The position numbers and the translations under genes were made by a program. A stretch of DNA of 64,000 nucleotides. It comes from Salinispora vitiensis (GTDB lineage Bacteria > Actinomycetota > Actinomycetes > Mycobacteriales > Micromonosporaceae). This document shows positions 33,624 to 43,017 of this stretch, piece after piece (position 1 is the first letter of the stretch; each line of letters starts with the position of its first letter). Location: contig NZ_KB900388.1 in assembly GCF_000378825.1 (NCBI RefSeq), forward strand, positions 1,771,923-1,835,922, given 5' to 3'. The notes under the pieces were generated by a model, which searched no databases, was not told where the DNA came from, and worked only from the letters and a program-made list of their open reading frames with translations.

Positions 33624-35905
33624 CCGTCCCCACCAGCGCCGGCCCGGCCGACCCCAGCTGGGAGCTGCTGCCAACCCTCGTACTGCGCAGCGCCGGCTTC
33701 CCCTGGCAACTGATCGAGTCCCTGACCTATCGACAGACCGCAGCGCTGCTCGGCGAGTTGGCCGTCCTGGAACGTAGGGCCGCCGAGGTGGCCGCCCGGA
33801 TGCGAGCTTCGGCTCGCCTCACCCGGGGCCAGCAGAGCAAGCTACGCAACGTCCGCCCACTGCCCCCGTCGGACATCTTCGACCCCGACTGGCTCGCCGA
33901 GTGGAACGAGATCGCCGAGCAGGCGACGCGGACCCGGGAGCAGCTGGAGCCGACCGTCGCGGCGGACGCGGCGACGGTCAATGCCGCGCTCACGGAGATC
34001 CGGACCGACCCGCGGATCAACGACGCCATCGTCTGCTCCTCCCCCGCCGTCCACCGCGATCTGGTCCGGGGGGCGACCGGGGGTCGGATCCGCCGCCAGC
34101 TCGCCGCGTACGCGCAGCGGCTGGCGGCGAAGAGCGAGACGATGAGCTTCTTCGGGCCGATCAACTACGGCCGGGTGGACGCCGACTCGGAGGCGGCGAC
34201 GACGCTGTCCTGGGCGGGCCACCGGGAGATCCGGGTTCGGCAGGCGCACTGCGCCGCCCGGGTCAACGACGCCGTCCAGACGATGATCGTCGACGATGAC
34301 TCGTTGGTGACGCACCTGGTGCCCATCCGCAAGACCACGGCACGTCCGCCACGCCGAGACGACCCGGCGGCCGAGCTGATCCGGGCGGTGGACGGCGACC
34401 GTACGCTCGCTGAGCTCGCCGCGGCCGGCGGCGCGGAGTTGACCCGTACGGTGGGGCTGTTCCGCGCGGCCGTAGCCAAGGGGGTGCTGACGCACTCCTG
34501 GTGCCCGCCGGCGACGACGGTGGATCCGTTGCGCTGGACCCTGGAGCGGATCGACGAGGCCGGCGCCGAGACCGCCAGCCGCGCGGCGGCCGTCCGGTCG
34601 CTGCTGGTCAAGGTGCTCGACCTCCTCGACAGCTACCCCTGGACCGCGCCGGAGCGCAAGCTGGCCATCCAGGCCGAGGTGGAGTCCCTGCTCCCCACCG
34701 GTGGACCGACGAACCGCAGCCGCTTCTACAACGACCGGGTGATCATCCACGAGGCCGCGGTGGGTACCGCCCAGCTGGAGCTCCGTGGCCGGCTCGCCCA
34801 CGACCTGCGGGCGGCGGCCGCCCCCGTACTCGACCTGCTCGCACATGAGGCGGAGCTGACCCGGGTGCAGACCAACCGGGCGGTGGCGCGGCGGCTCGGC
34901 CCGGGCCGCACTCCGCTGCTGCGAGCGCTGAGCGCCTGCGCGGACATGTCCATCGAGTACGGCGGTCAGCTCAGCACGGAGCTGGCCCGCGTCGTCGGCG
35001 AGGCCGGACCGGAGGCGAGCGAGCTCGACGTCGCCGGTCTGCTGCCCCCGGTGCCCGCACCCACCGCACCGGTTCTGTGCTCCATCGACGTCCTGATCGG
35101 CACCGCCAACCTGGCCGACTACGACCCGGGTACGACTCCGTTGGTGCTCGGCGACATCCACGACGCGGCGCTGCTCACCCCGTGGGCCCTTCAGTTTCAT
35201 CCGGATGCGGCGGCGCTGCTGGACGAGCGGGACGCCGCCGTCCGGCGGGCCCTCGGTGACCAGACAGCCGTCAACGTGATCTCTCGACGGACGACCGGAC
35301 TGCCGCCGCTGGAGTTCCCCGGCGTCGTACTCGAACTGGGCGGCTCCGCCACCGCCGGTCGAGACCGGATCGGTCTGGACGAACTCTGGCTCGACAGTGA
35401 CGGGGAGCAGGTGGTGCTCCGGGGAGCCAGCTTCCCCGGGCAGAGCCTGCTGTTGCACAACGGCGAACTCGACACCGCGGTGCACACCGCGCTCGCGCTG
35501 CCCCGCATTCGGCGCGCTGTCCTCCCGACGCTGCCGTACCTGCCCCGACTGCGCTGGGGCAACGCGGTCTTCTCCCGGCGCCGCTGGCTGGTGCCGAGCG
35601 CCGAGGTACAGCCGTTGCTCCGCGGCCAGCGGGACCTGGACCTGCTGCTCGGTGCCGCCCGGTTGGTCACCGAACGCGCCCTGCCGAACCGTTTCTTCGT
35701 CAAGTCGCCCGCCGAACGCAAGCCGGTGTATGTCGACATCGCGAGTCCCGACCTGTTGAAGGGGATGGCACGGCTGGCGGCCACCGCCGACCACCTCGCC
35801 GTCACCGAGGCCCTGCCCGCGCCGACCGACGCCTGGCTTCGCGACGGTGAGCTGCGGTTCGCCTCGGAGCTGCGCTGCGTCTACCTGCGGGGTGGTGGAC
35901 AGTGA
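33620..35905 (+). CDS. LanB-like peptide aminoacyl-tRNA ligase (PEARL) 2
   Basis: 761 aa from GTG 33620, which overlaps the previous stop as GTGA; the frame is open from 33554 but coupling favours this start. Same architecture: LVLRSAGFPWQLIESLTYRQ, LAAKSETMSFFGPINYGRVD, the winged-helix part DPAAELIRAVDGDRTLAELA, RFYNDRVIIHEAAVGTAQLE, and the end PNRFFVKSPAERKPVYVDIA. It diverges strongly from the other three copies, with Ser for Asn in the KNE motif, so it probably differs in tRNA or acceptor. No elimination domain. Stop overlaps the next gene (GTGA). Confidence 0.9.
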   Translation: MTVPTSAGPADPSWELLPTLVLRSAGFPWQLIESLTYRQTAALLGELAVLERRAAEVAARMRASARLTRGQQSKLRNVRPLPPSDIFDPDWLAEWNEIAEQATRTREQLEPTVAADAATVNAALTEIRTDPRINDAIVCSSPAVHRDLVRGATGGRIRRQLAAYAQRLAAKSETMSFFGPINYGRVDADSEAATTLSWAGHREIRVRQAHCAARVNDAVQTMIVDDDSLVTHLVPIRKTTARPPRRDDPAAELIRAVDGDRTLAELAAAGGAELTRTVGLFRAAVAKGVLTHSWCPPATTVDPLRWTLERIDEAGAETASRAAAVRSLLVKVLDLLDSYPWTAPERKLAIQAEVESLLPTGGPTNRSRFYNDRVIIHEAAVGTAQLELRGRLAHDLRAAAAPVLDLLAHEAELTRVQTNRAVARRLGPGRTPLLRALSACADMSIEYGGQLSTELARVVGEAGPEASELDVAGLLPPVPAPTAPVLCSIDVLIGTANLADYDPGTTPLVLGDIHDAALLTPWALQFHPDAAALLDERDAAVRRALGDQTAVNVISRRTTGLPPLEFPGVVLELGGSATAGRDRIGLDELWLDSDGEQVVLRGASFPGQSLLLHNGELDTAVHTALALPRIRRAVLPTLPYLPRLRWGNAVFSRRRWLVPSAEVQPLLRGQRDLDLLLGAARLVTERALPNRFFVKSPAERKPVYVDIASPDLLKGMARLAATADHLAVTEALPAPTDAWLRDGELRFASELRCVYLRGGGQ

Positions 35906-37371
35906 CGCGCCGGGTGCTCCTGCCGCCCCTGTACGACCTGAGCCTCGAACCGATCCTGGGGCCCGGAGACGAGCTGTTCGACGCCAACGCCGAATTCCTC
36001 GACCGGCTCTGCGCTCCGGTGGGCCTGCGCGCGTTGGCCGAGTCCGCGGCGCGGCCGACGTCTGGTGTGGCCACCGCCGAGACGGCCACCAGGGCACTCT
36101 TCGCGGCGGGCGCCGCGACGATCCTGGACCGTGGGCGCTACGACTGGGGCCGGCTGCGGGCGATGGGGCTGGCCCTGCGGCTGACCGCCGAAGCAGATCC
36201 GACGATCCGGTTGGCCGTGGACGATGTCGAGCTGGTCAACGGCACCACCGAGTCGGGCGCCGACGTGGTGTCCGCCGCGGCCGGGACCGCCCTGTTCGCG
36301 CCGGAGTCCGACCGGGCCCAAGCCTGGGCACCGGGTGCTCGGGTGCACCTGCTGGTCGAAACCGACCAGCAGCTTCCGGCCGCCGCCGCGCTGACGGTGG
36401 CGCTGGGTTCGCACCGGGTCACGCTCTGCGGGCGGTTCGCCGCCGCGCACCGGAAGGCGCTCCGCGCACTCGCACCGTTCGCCGGCGCCGAGTTCGAGGA
36501 CTGGACGCCGTCCTGGCGCCTGCGGCGGGAGTGGGCCCCGGCGGGCGAGGACATCCGCTGGGTACGCGACGCCCACCAGTGGCACCCCGGGCGGCCCTGG
36601 GCGGGTTGGCTCGCCCCCGAGCAGGCCGTGCTGCTGCCGGCCCGCGCCTGGCGGGACTGCCGCGGGGTGGCGCTGACCGTGGCCCGCTTCTCCGCCTGGT
36701 CAGCGGTGACGGGGGTGAGTGGCGTCGACACCGACCTGGAGACGGTACGCCGGCTCGTCGGCGACGACCGGCTGGCCGTCGAGTTGCTGGTCGGCGCCCC
36801 CGGGCTGGACGCCGAGGCGACCACGACCGCCGCCCGGCGGCTGCGTTCCGGGCCCGGACCCCGGTTGGCGGGTCTGAGCCCGTTCCGGCTGACCAGCCGG
36901 AACGGTCCCCGCAGCTCGACGAGGTGGGGCGGGGTTCCGCTGACCCGACAGGACTCGCCGCGACACGATCTTCCGCGCTGGGACCGTTTTCACGGGCCGG
37001 GGTCGCTCGACGACGCCGACCGGCAGCGCATCACCAGCGCCCTGACCGCCGAGCTCGGCGCCGACACCGAGCTGTATCCGGGTCGGCTCGCCTGCTGCGC
37101 GCTCGCGTCCGGAGGCCCGCCCCCCGCCACGTGGGAACCCTCCGCCACGGTCGTCGAGGCCAGCGGGGCCGGGCCAGATGGGCGCGGACCCGGATCCTTC
37201 GTGGTGAACCTACGCACGGGTAGCGCCTTTCGGCTGCACCCGAGACTGACGCCGGTCGTACGGCGGTTGGCGAGCGGCGACGCCGCCGTCTGGCAGCACC
37301 TCAGTGACACGGTCCGTACAAAACTGTCCGGTCAGCTGGTCCGGGCCGGGGCGATCCGGAGTCCACAATGA
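35902..37371 (+). CDS. Unrecognised 489-aa cluster protein with possible winged-helix C-terminus
   Basis: I do not recognise this protein. GTG 35902 overlaps the stop of PEARL 2 and its own stop overlaps PEARL 3, so it is made with them. The N-terminal part is Ala/Leu rich with PPLYDLSLEPILGPGDELFD and EFLDRLCAPVGLRALAESAA. The middle has beta/alpha alternation (VDDVELVNGTTESGADVVSA, VHLLVETDQQLPAAAALTVA, VLLPARAWRDCRGVALTV). A Pro/Arg-rich linker (FRLTSRNGPRSSTRWGGVPL) precedes a C-terminal segment FRLHPRLTPVVRRLASGDAA, VWQHLSDTVRTKLSGQLVRA that looks like a winged-helix or RRE-like domain. There is no radical-SAM Cys motif, no obvious cofactor site, and no signal or membrane helix. It could be a leader-binding adaptor or a divergent catalytic protein. 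Confidence 0.75.
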   Translation: MTRRVLLPPLYDLSLEPILGPGDELFDANAEFLDRLCAPVGLRALAESAARPTSGVATAETATRALFAAGAATILDRGRYDWGRLRAMGLALRLTAEADPTIRLAVDDVELVNGTTESGADVVSAAAGTALFAPESDRAQAWAPGARVHLLVETDQQLPAAAALTVALGSHRVTLCGRFAAAHRKALRALAPFAGAEFEDWTPSWRLRREWAPAGEDIRWVRDAHQWHPGRPWAGWLAPEQAVLLPARAWRDCRGVALTVARFSAWSAVTGVSGVDTDLETVRRLVGDDRLAVELLVGAPGLDAEATTTAARRLRSGPGPRLAGLSPFRLTSRNGPRSSTRWGGVPLTRQDSPRHDLPRWDRFHGPGSLDDADRQRITSALTAELGADTELYPGRLACCALASGGPPPATWEPSATVVEASGAGPDGRGPGSFVVNLRTGSAFRLHPRLTPVVRRLASGDAAVWQHLSDTVRTKLSGQLVRAGAIRSPQ

Positions 37372-39617
37372 CTAGAAACTGGCGTATTGGCCGCGAGTTC
37401 CTCGTGCGCCACGCGGGAATGCCGTTCGACTGGCTGGAGGAGTTGGGCGCCCCCGGCGACCTGCTGGAACTGGCCGACGAGGTGGTTCGGCGGGAGGATG
37501 TCCTGCTGGCCAGCGTCTCGACGCACTTCACTGGCGATCGAGCCGCCGGGATCCGAGCCGACGTGCTGCACGGCCGGATCGACCAGCTGCCCCGGTCCGC
37601 CGGGCCGGACTGGCGGACGGCGGTCGACGCCTGGGGGGAGGCACTGGCCCAGTACGTCCGCGCCTACCAGGCAGCGGACGAGCAGGTCGGCAAGGAACTC
37701 CGGGAACTGCTGGCGACGTCCCAGGTGTCCGAGGCGGTCTTCCTGTCCAACCCGGACGTCCACCGCAACATGCTGCAACCCTTCTTGGCGTACCAGGGTG
37801 CCCTGAACTCACGCTGGCGGCGGGTACGCCGACAGATGTACACCTACGTGCAACGGTTCTGCGCCAAGAACGAAACCGTCAGCTTCTTCGGCCCGATGGC
37901 GTACGGCACGGTGGGCGCCGGAGGCGACGCCCAGCTCCGCCGAGACGTTCCCCGTACCCGCCGGGTGTTTCTGTCCCACTGGGCGGCGCGGGCCCTGGCG
38001 TTGGCCATCGCCCGGGACTCCGCGATCCTGCCGCACCTCCGCTTCCACCGCACCGGCCGCGGCGCCGACCCGGGCGAGCCGATCCTGGCCCAGGTACTCC
38101 CGGGCGGCACGACCGTGCGGCAGCTGATCCAGCACTCGGGCCGCCCCGCCGTCGAGGTGGTCCGGATCCTGATGAAGCTGGTGGCGACCGAGCACCTCAC
38201 CATCGGGCTCGGTGGCGGCGACTACGACCTGGACCCGCTCACGACGCTGCGCGAACAACTCGCCGCGCTGCCGGCCACTCCCGCCCGCGACCAATGGCTC
38301 GACCGGCTCGGCGATCTCGCCGCGCTCCTGGCGGAGCTGGGCGAACAGCCGCTGGAGCGCAAGGTCACCACGGTTGCCACAGTGGAGGCTCGATTTACCG
38401 AGATCACCGGCAAACCGGCCCGCCGGGGCGCGGGCGCCGCCTACGCCGACCGGGCGGTCTTCTTCGAGGAGTGCGCGTCCCCCTTCTCCCTCACCATCGG
38501 GGCCGACCTGATCCGACGCTGGGAGGAGCAGCTCACCCCGCTCCTAGAGGCCTGCGTCACGCACGGTCACGCCACCCAGGCCGCGGCCGCCGGGGCCGTC
38601 CGGGAGAGCTTCGCCGGCAACGGCCAGGACCTCGAACTGAACCTCCTCGAGTACGCGACCCGGGCCGCCGCGGACCAGTCCGACTCCACCAGCACCTACC
38701 AGGCGACCTACGCGCCCAGCTACCCGGGTGAGGACTGGCGGTCCGAGCTGGCCCAGCTCATCGACCAGGCCAACGCCCTCACCGGCGGGCGGTACGCCGT
38801 CATCGACCTCTGCCCGGCGGCGGCGGACGTGGCGGGGCTGGACGGGGCGCCGTTGGTGCTGTCCCGCGCCCACCACCACCTGCTGGTCGACAGCTGGCTC
38901 GCCACCATGCACCCGGATCCGCGACGGTTCGGCGCGGCCGCCGCCGAATGGGTCGCCCGACAGGCTGACGACCTGGTCGGCCTCGACCTCGGTCGCCGGA
39001 ACAAGGGCTACTACCGATTCCCGGGCCGGGAGGTCGCGATGCGTCCGCTCTCCTGGACCGACGAGGGCCGAGCGGACCTGCTCAAACCCGAAGACCTCCG
39101 GGTCTCCATCACCGCCGACACGGTCACCCTCCGGGACCCGGACGGTCGCACCGTCATGGCGTACGTGCCGCTCAGCGACTTCGTCAAGTACGCGCCGCTC
39201 GCCGCACTGTCACACCCGCAGGTCCTGCACCCCACTTTCCGCGCCGCCACCGGCGGTGCGCTGCCCGAGGTCGTACTGGGGGCGGTGACCCTGCAACGCG
39301 CCCGTTGGCGGGTACCGACCCAGACGTTGGCCGCAGCGGAGCCGCACACCCGGTTCCTCGGGCTGCGTCGGCTGGCCCGCGATACCAACGTCCGGTTCCT
39401 CTTCGGCCGCAGCGCCCACGAACGCAAGCCGTACCTGATCGACCTCGCCTCCCCACTCGCCGCCGACCTGGTCAACCACATCACCCGCGGCTGCGACGAG
39501 ATCGACGTGGAGCGGATGGCACCGGGACCGGAAGGGCTGTGGCTCCGCGACGCCGAAGGACGGCGCTACACCAGCGAGCTGCGGATGCAGGTCGTCGGCG
39601 AAGGCGGGCCAGCATGA
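37368..39617 (+). CDS. LanB-like peptide aminoacyl-tRNA ligase (PEARL) 3
   Basis: 749 aa, ATG overlapping the previous stop (ATGA). Key blocks are FLVRHAGMPFDWLEELGAPG, VFLSNPDVHRNMLQPFLAYQ, FCAKNETVSFFGPMAYGTVG and YADRAVFFEECASPFSLTIG. Further on are RWEEQLTPLLEACVTHGHAT, PLVLSRAHHHLLVDSWLATM and the closing VRFLFGRSAHERKPYLIDLA. All are N-terminal LanB domain elements; the elimination domain is absent. A plausible job is one of the Trp or Gly additions of a pyrroloquinoline pathway. Which one cannot be told. Stop overlaps the TldD-like gene. Confidence 0.9.
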   Translation: MTRNWRIGREFLVRHAGMPFDWLEELGAPGDLLELADEVVRREDVLLASVSTHFTGDRAAGIRADVLHGRIDQLPRSAGPDWRTAVDAWGEALAQYVRAYQAADEQVGKELRELLATSQVSEAVFLSNPDVHRNMLQPFLAYQGALNSRWRRVRRQMYTYVQRFCAKNETVSFFGPMAYGTVGAGGDAQLRRDVPRTRRVFLSHWAARALALAIARDSAILPHLRFHRTGRGADPGEPILAQVLPGGTTVRQLIQHSGRPAVEVVRILMKLVATEHLTIGLGGGDYDLDPLTTLREQLAALPATPARDQWLDRLGDLAALLAELGEQPLERKVTTVATVEARFTEITGKPARRGAGAAYADRAVFFEECASPFSLTIGADLIRRWEEQLTPLLEACVTHGHATQAAAAGAVRESFAGNGQDLELNLLEYATRAAADQSDSTSTYQATYAPSYPGEDWRSELAQLIDQANALTGGRYAVIDLCPAAADVAGLDGAPLVLSRAHHHLLVDSWLATMHPDPRRFGAAAAEWVARQADDLVGLDLGRRNKGYYRFPGREVAMRPLSWTDEGRADLLKPEDLRVSITADTVTLRDPDGRTVMAYVPLSDFVKYAPLAALSHPQVLHPTFRAATGGALPEVVLGAVTLQRARWRVPTQTLAAAEPHTRFLGLRRLARDTNVRFLFGRSAHERKPYLIDLASPLAADLVNHITRGCDEIDVERMAPGPEGLWLRDAEGRRYTSELRMQVVGEGGPA

Positions 39618-40873
39618 CGCCGACGATCTGGTTCAGCGAACACTCGCTGCGGCTGCGGGTCGACGTCCGACCGGACGGCTCGTTCCCGACCCAACGCTCC
39701 ACCGCCCGCGGGATGAGTGTGGAGCGGCACCTCGGGGACGGCTGCACCGACCACCGGTTCACCGACGGCGACGCGCTGCTCGGGACTGGTTACGCCGGGC
39801 TGGCCGCGCCGGCCGCCGACGCCCTGCGCGAGGTACAGGGCCGACCGGTGTTCGAGGTGACGGCGCAGCACCGCGCCCTGCTCACCGCGATCGCCGCCGA
39901 GACCGGCGCCGAACTCGTTCTCGGCGTCGCGGAGCAGCACGTCGCCGCCGGCGACCCGGAGCAGGTCCGCTCCACGCACCGCTTCGTCGCGACACTGCTG
40001 CTCACCCTGACCGGCGACGACGGCACCCGGCACACGCAGTCGGTTCGGTGGAATCCGACCGACGACCCCGGCACGCTGGCGCTGGCAGCGCGGCAGACCG
40101 CCACCCAGATGCGCGGCCGGCTCGGTCTGCCGCTGGCCGAGGAGCTACCCGCGAACGCCGACCTCGTCCTGCTGCCGGGGTTCGCCGGCGCGTTCTTCCA
40201 CGAGCTCGTCGGGCACCCGATGGAGGCCGACGTCGTCGCCTCCGGCACCAGCTACCTGGGGCAGCAGCTCGGGCACCGGGTCGCCCCACCCTGGCTGTCC
40301 ATCTTCGACGGCGGTCACCTCGCTGGCGGCGGCTACCGGAGCGCCTTCGACGACGAGGGCGCCGACTCGGTGACCAGCCGGCTGATCGACCGGGGGGTGG
40401 TTGGCCGGCCAATGAACGATCTGGCCCTGGCCCAGCGCCTGAACACCACCAGAACCGGTCACGGACGCCGACAGAACTACCGCCACCCGGCGATCCCCCG
40501 CATGACGCACACCGCGGCGGTACTGGAGCCCGGCGTCGAGGTCGAGGAGCCGGCCGGGGACTGGATCGCTCCCCGCGGGCTGCGACTGGAGATGATGAAC
40601 ATCGCCTCGGGGGCGTTCGTCTTCCACGCGCCGATCTCCGTACTGCACCGGGCCGACGGCACCACCGCCCGGCTCGGCCCCCTCCGCATCGCCGGCGACG
40701 GCGCGCGGGCGCTGGCGCGGCTACGGCCGTACGCACACCAGGTCGCCGGATACCTCCGGGCCACCGGTGGCTGCGGCAAACTTGGCCAGTACCCGGTCCT
40801 GGTGTCCTTCGCCAACGCCGGCCTCCGGCTCCCCGCAGGATCGGTCGGGATCCGGGCGGTGCGTCATGCCTGA
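39614..40873 (+). CDS. TldD-like metalloprotease subunit
   Basis: 419 aa from ATG 39614, overlapping the stop of PEARL 3. The zinc motif is HELVGH (HExxxH, His196, Glu197, His201), preceded by LVLLPGFAGAFFHELVGHPM. The downstream TldD pattern includes FDGGHLAGGGYRSAFDDEGA and a C-terminal GGCGKLGQYPVLVSF whose Cys is the usual third metal ligand. In microcin B17 maturation, TldD works as a heterodimer with TldE to digest modified or unfolded peptide. Here it would release the finished residue from the scaffold. The next gene encodes the TldE-like partner, whose start lies eight bases inside this one. Confidence 0.9.
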   Translation: MTPTIWFSEHSLRLRVDVRPDGSFPTQRSTARGMSVERHLGDGCTDHRFTDGDALLGTGYAGLAAPAADALREVQGRPVFEVTAQHRALLTAIAAETGAELVLGVAEQHVAAGDPEQVRSTHRFVATLLLTLTGDDGTRHTQSVRWNPTDDPGTLALAARQTATQMRGRLGLPLAEELPANADLVLLPGFAGAFFHELVGHPMEADVVASGTSYLGQQLGHRVAPPWLSIFDGGHLAGGGYRSAFDDEGADSVTSRLIDRGVVGRPMNDLALAQRLNTTRTGHGRRQNYRHPAIPRMTHTAAVLEPGVEVEEPAGDWIAPRGLRLEMMNIASGAFVFHAPISVLHRADGTTARLGPLRIAGDGARALARLRPYAHQVAGYLRATGGCGKLGQYPVLVSFANAGLRLPAGSVGIRAVRHA

Positions 40874-41942
40874 GCTTCGACTGCGCGCCTCCGGGCTGCT
40901 CACCCCCACCTCCGCCGGCCCCCGGCTGACCGTGTCGCTGGATCTCGTGCAACTACGCCGGGACGCCTCCGGACGGGTGCTCGGATCGGTTCGGGTGGAC
41001 GGACCCGCCGCCGACGCGGCAGCCAAGAACGTGGCGCTGCTGCTCACCGACGCCACCGCCCGGATCGGCGGCGCCCTCGACGGGCTACAGAGCGCGGTCG
41101 CCACGATCCACGAGTGGCGAGCCGATGCCGACCTGCCGGTCTCGGGCCGCAGCGACCTGCTGGCCCGGGTCGAGACGGCGGCCGGGCCGGTCGTACTCGG
41201 CACCGCAGGTCCCGGCACACCGTTCGAGTTGGTGTCGGCCGTCGCCGGGCAGGACCTGGCGGCGCTGGCACACCCACCGGCCGCCGAACCACCGGCGGGC
41301 TGGCGGGAGCGCCCGCTCATCCTGCGCCCCGCTCCCGCGGCCGTACTCGTGGCCGGCGCGGCATTCTCCCTCTCGTCGCGCAAGGGCCGACGGAGCGCGG
41401 CGCAACTCGCCGGGCGCCGGGTACTCCCCGCGCTGACCATCCGGGATCTCCCCGCGGTGCCCGCCGGGTACGACCGGGACGACCTCGGTGACCCCGCCGA
41501 GACCAGCACGCTGGTGGACGCCGGCCGAATCTGTCCCCCCGGGCGGTGGCGCGACGGGGTGCCGCCGGGCCGGGCGGTCTGGGATCACGACGCCGCCGCC
41601 TGCGGTCCACCTCCGGTCGTCCGGCTCGAGCTCGACGGGCCCGATGCGGTCACCCCGCCGAACGCGATCGAGCTGCAGTGGTGTGTCGAAGGGCTCCAGC
41701 GTTACCACGGCGACGGCACGATCCGAGTCCACTGTGTAGCCCGACCTCTGGACCACCCCGAGGAGAGCTTCGTGGTCGTGCTGCACGGCAAACCCATCCA
41801 CCTACTCCGTCACACCCACGGTCTGACGGGCCCCCGAACGGCTGTCTACGGCGACAGCGACGTGACCACCCGCTCGCTGGTACTAGCCAGCGCAGCCGAA
41901 CTGGAAGGTGCCGGACATGCAGTCGTTACCGTCAACTCCTGA
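40866..41942 (+). CDS. TldE (PmbA)-like partner lacking the zinc motif
   Basis: 358 aa from ATG 40866. The N-terminal half (LTVSLDLVQLRRDASGRVLG) and middle (PALTIRDLPAVPAGYDRDDL, GDPAETSTLVDAG) follow the TldD/TldE fold. Where TldD has HExxxH, this protein reads AAVLVAGAAFSLSS, without metal ligands. That asymmetry is normal for TldE, which forms the non-catalytic half of the dimer. Family assignment rests on alignment by eye with moderate confidence. It is co-translated with the TldD-like gene and its 3' end overlaps the DAO gene by 26 bases. Confidence 0.75.
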   Translation: MPELRLRASGLLTPTSAGPRLTVSLDLVQLRRDASGRVLGSVRVDGPAADAAAKNVALLLTDATARIGGALDGLQSAVATIHEWRADADLPVSGRSDLLARVETAAGPVVLGTAGPGTPFELVSAVAGQDLAALAHPPAAEPPAGWRERPLILRPAPAAVLVAGAAFSLSSRKGRRSAAQLAGRRVLPALTIRDLPAVPAGYDRDDLGDPAETSTLVDAGRICPPGRWRDGVPPGRAVWDHDAAACGPPPVVRLELDGPDAVTPPNAIELQWCVEGLQRYHGDGTIRVHCVARPLDHPEESFVVVLHGKPIHLLRHTHGLTGPRTAVYGDSDVTTRSLVLASAAELEGAGHAVVTVNS

Positions 41943-43017
41943 CGTCGCCATCGTCGGCGGCGGCATAGTCGGTGCGTGCCTGGCGGAGGAGTTGAGCAGC
42001 CAGGGCGCCTCGGTCCTGGTGCTGGACGCCGGCACGGAGCCCGGACACGCGACCCATCGCGCGGCCGGCGTGGCGGTGCCCTCCCTTCGCTACCTGGACG
42101 ACCGGGAGTTCTACTCCTGGCTGCGGAACGCGAAGCGGGACCTGGACGCGGACGTGGCCCGCCTGGAGCCGGAGTTCGGCACCTTCAGCGTGGCACGGCC
42201 GATTCTGCGCGCCCTGCGCCCGCAGGACATCGACACCTACGGCCACCTGTTGGCGGAGGCGGGGTCCGGGGTGCAGGTCAGCGGCGACGACCTCGCCGCT
42301 GTCGCGACCGGCCTGAAGCTCCCCACCAGCCGGCACTACCTGTACGCCGAGAGTGGGCTCATGATCGACGGAAGACGGTACCTGGCCGCGGTCCGCGGCC
42401 GCTGCCAAGAGCAGGGGGTCGACTGGCGACAGGGGTGCCAGGTACGCGAGGTACGCGAGGACGGGCACCGGGTGGTGCTCCGTACGGACCAGGGGGCGCT
42501 GCACGCCGACCGGGTGGTGATCGCCGCCGGCGCGTGGAGTTCCGGCACCGGGCTGGCCGAGTCCACCGGGATCCGGCCGCAACGCGGTCAGATGGTGGTG
42601 TTGCGCACCGACGAGAAGCTGACCAGCATCCTCTCCTCCGCCTACTACCTCGCCCCGGGGGTCGGCGACGACATCCTCGTCGGCGCCACCGAGGAGGACG
42701 CCGGCTTCGCCGACCACGTCACCACGCAGGGCGTCGGAGCGCTGCTGCGGTTCGCCACCGCCGCCATGCCCAGCCTCGCCGCCGCCGTACCGCTGGAGCT
42801 GCGGGCGGGACTGCGGCCGGTCTCCGACACAGGTCGGCCGCTGGCCGGGGCGCTGCCGGGTCAGGACCGGATCTTCATCTCGGCCGGACACGCCGGTCAC
42901 GGGCTGCTCTCGGCCCGTACCACCGCGAAGGGGATGGCGGCCGGGCTGCTCGGCGACGACTGGGACGCGCTGCCGTACCGGATGTGCCCGACACACGCCC
43001 AGGGAGGCACCGCGTGA
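41917..43017 (+). CDS. FAD-dependent oxidoreductase of the DAO (glycine oxidase-like) family
   Basis: About 366 aa from ATG 41917, eight bases after ggaagg; GTG 41908 is an alternative. The N-terminal Rossmann motif is DVAIVGGGIVGACLAEELSS, with SSQGASVLVLDAG after it. A later FAD-binding block is ADRVVIAAGAWSSGTGLAES, and the closing block is FISAGHAGHGLLSARTTAKG. DAO enzymes oxidise amines of amino acids, including glycine in ThiO. In the ammosamide route a ring-attached glycine loses its carboxyl group and is hydrolysed to leave an amine, so an oxidase acting on a peptide-linked or ring-linked glycine is attractive but unproven. Part of the overlapping operon; the VOC gene follows directly. 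Confidence 0.88.
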   Translation: MQSLPSTPDVAIVGGGIVGACLAEELSSQGASVLVLDAGTEPGHATHRAAGVAVPSLRYLDDREFYSWLRNAKRDLDADVARLEPEFGTFSVARPILRALRPQDIDTYGHLLAEAGSGVQVSGDDLAAVATGLKLPTSRHYLYAESGLMIDGRRYLAAVRGRCQEQGVDWRQGCQVREVREDGHRVVLRTDQGALHADRVVIAAGAWSSGTGLAESTGIRPQRGQMVVLRTDEKLTSILSSAYYLAPGVGDDILVGATEEDAGFADHVTTQGVGALLRFATAAMPSLAAAVPLELRAGLRPVSDTGRPLAGALPGQDRIFISAGHAGHGLLSARTTAKGMAAGLLGDDWDALPYRMCPTHAQGGTA

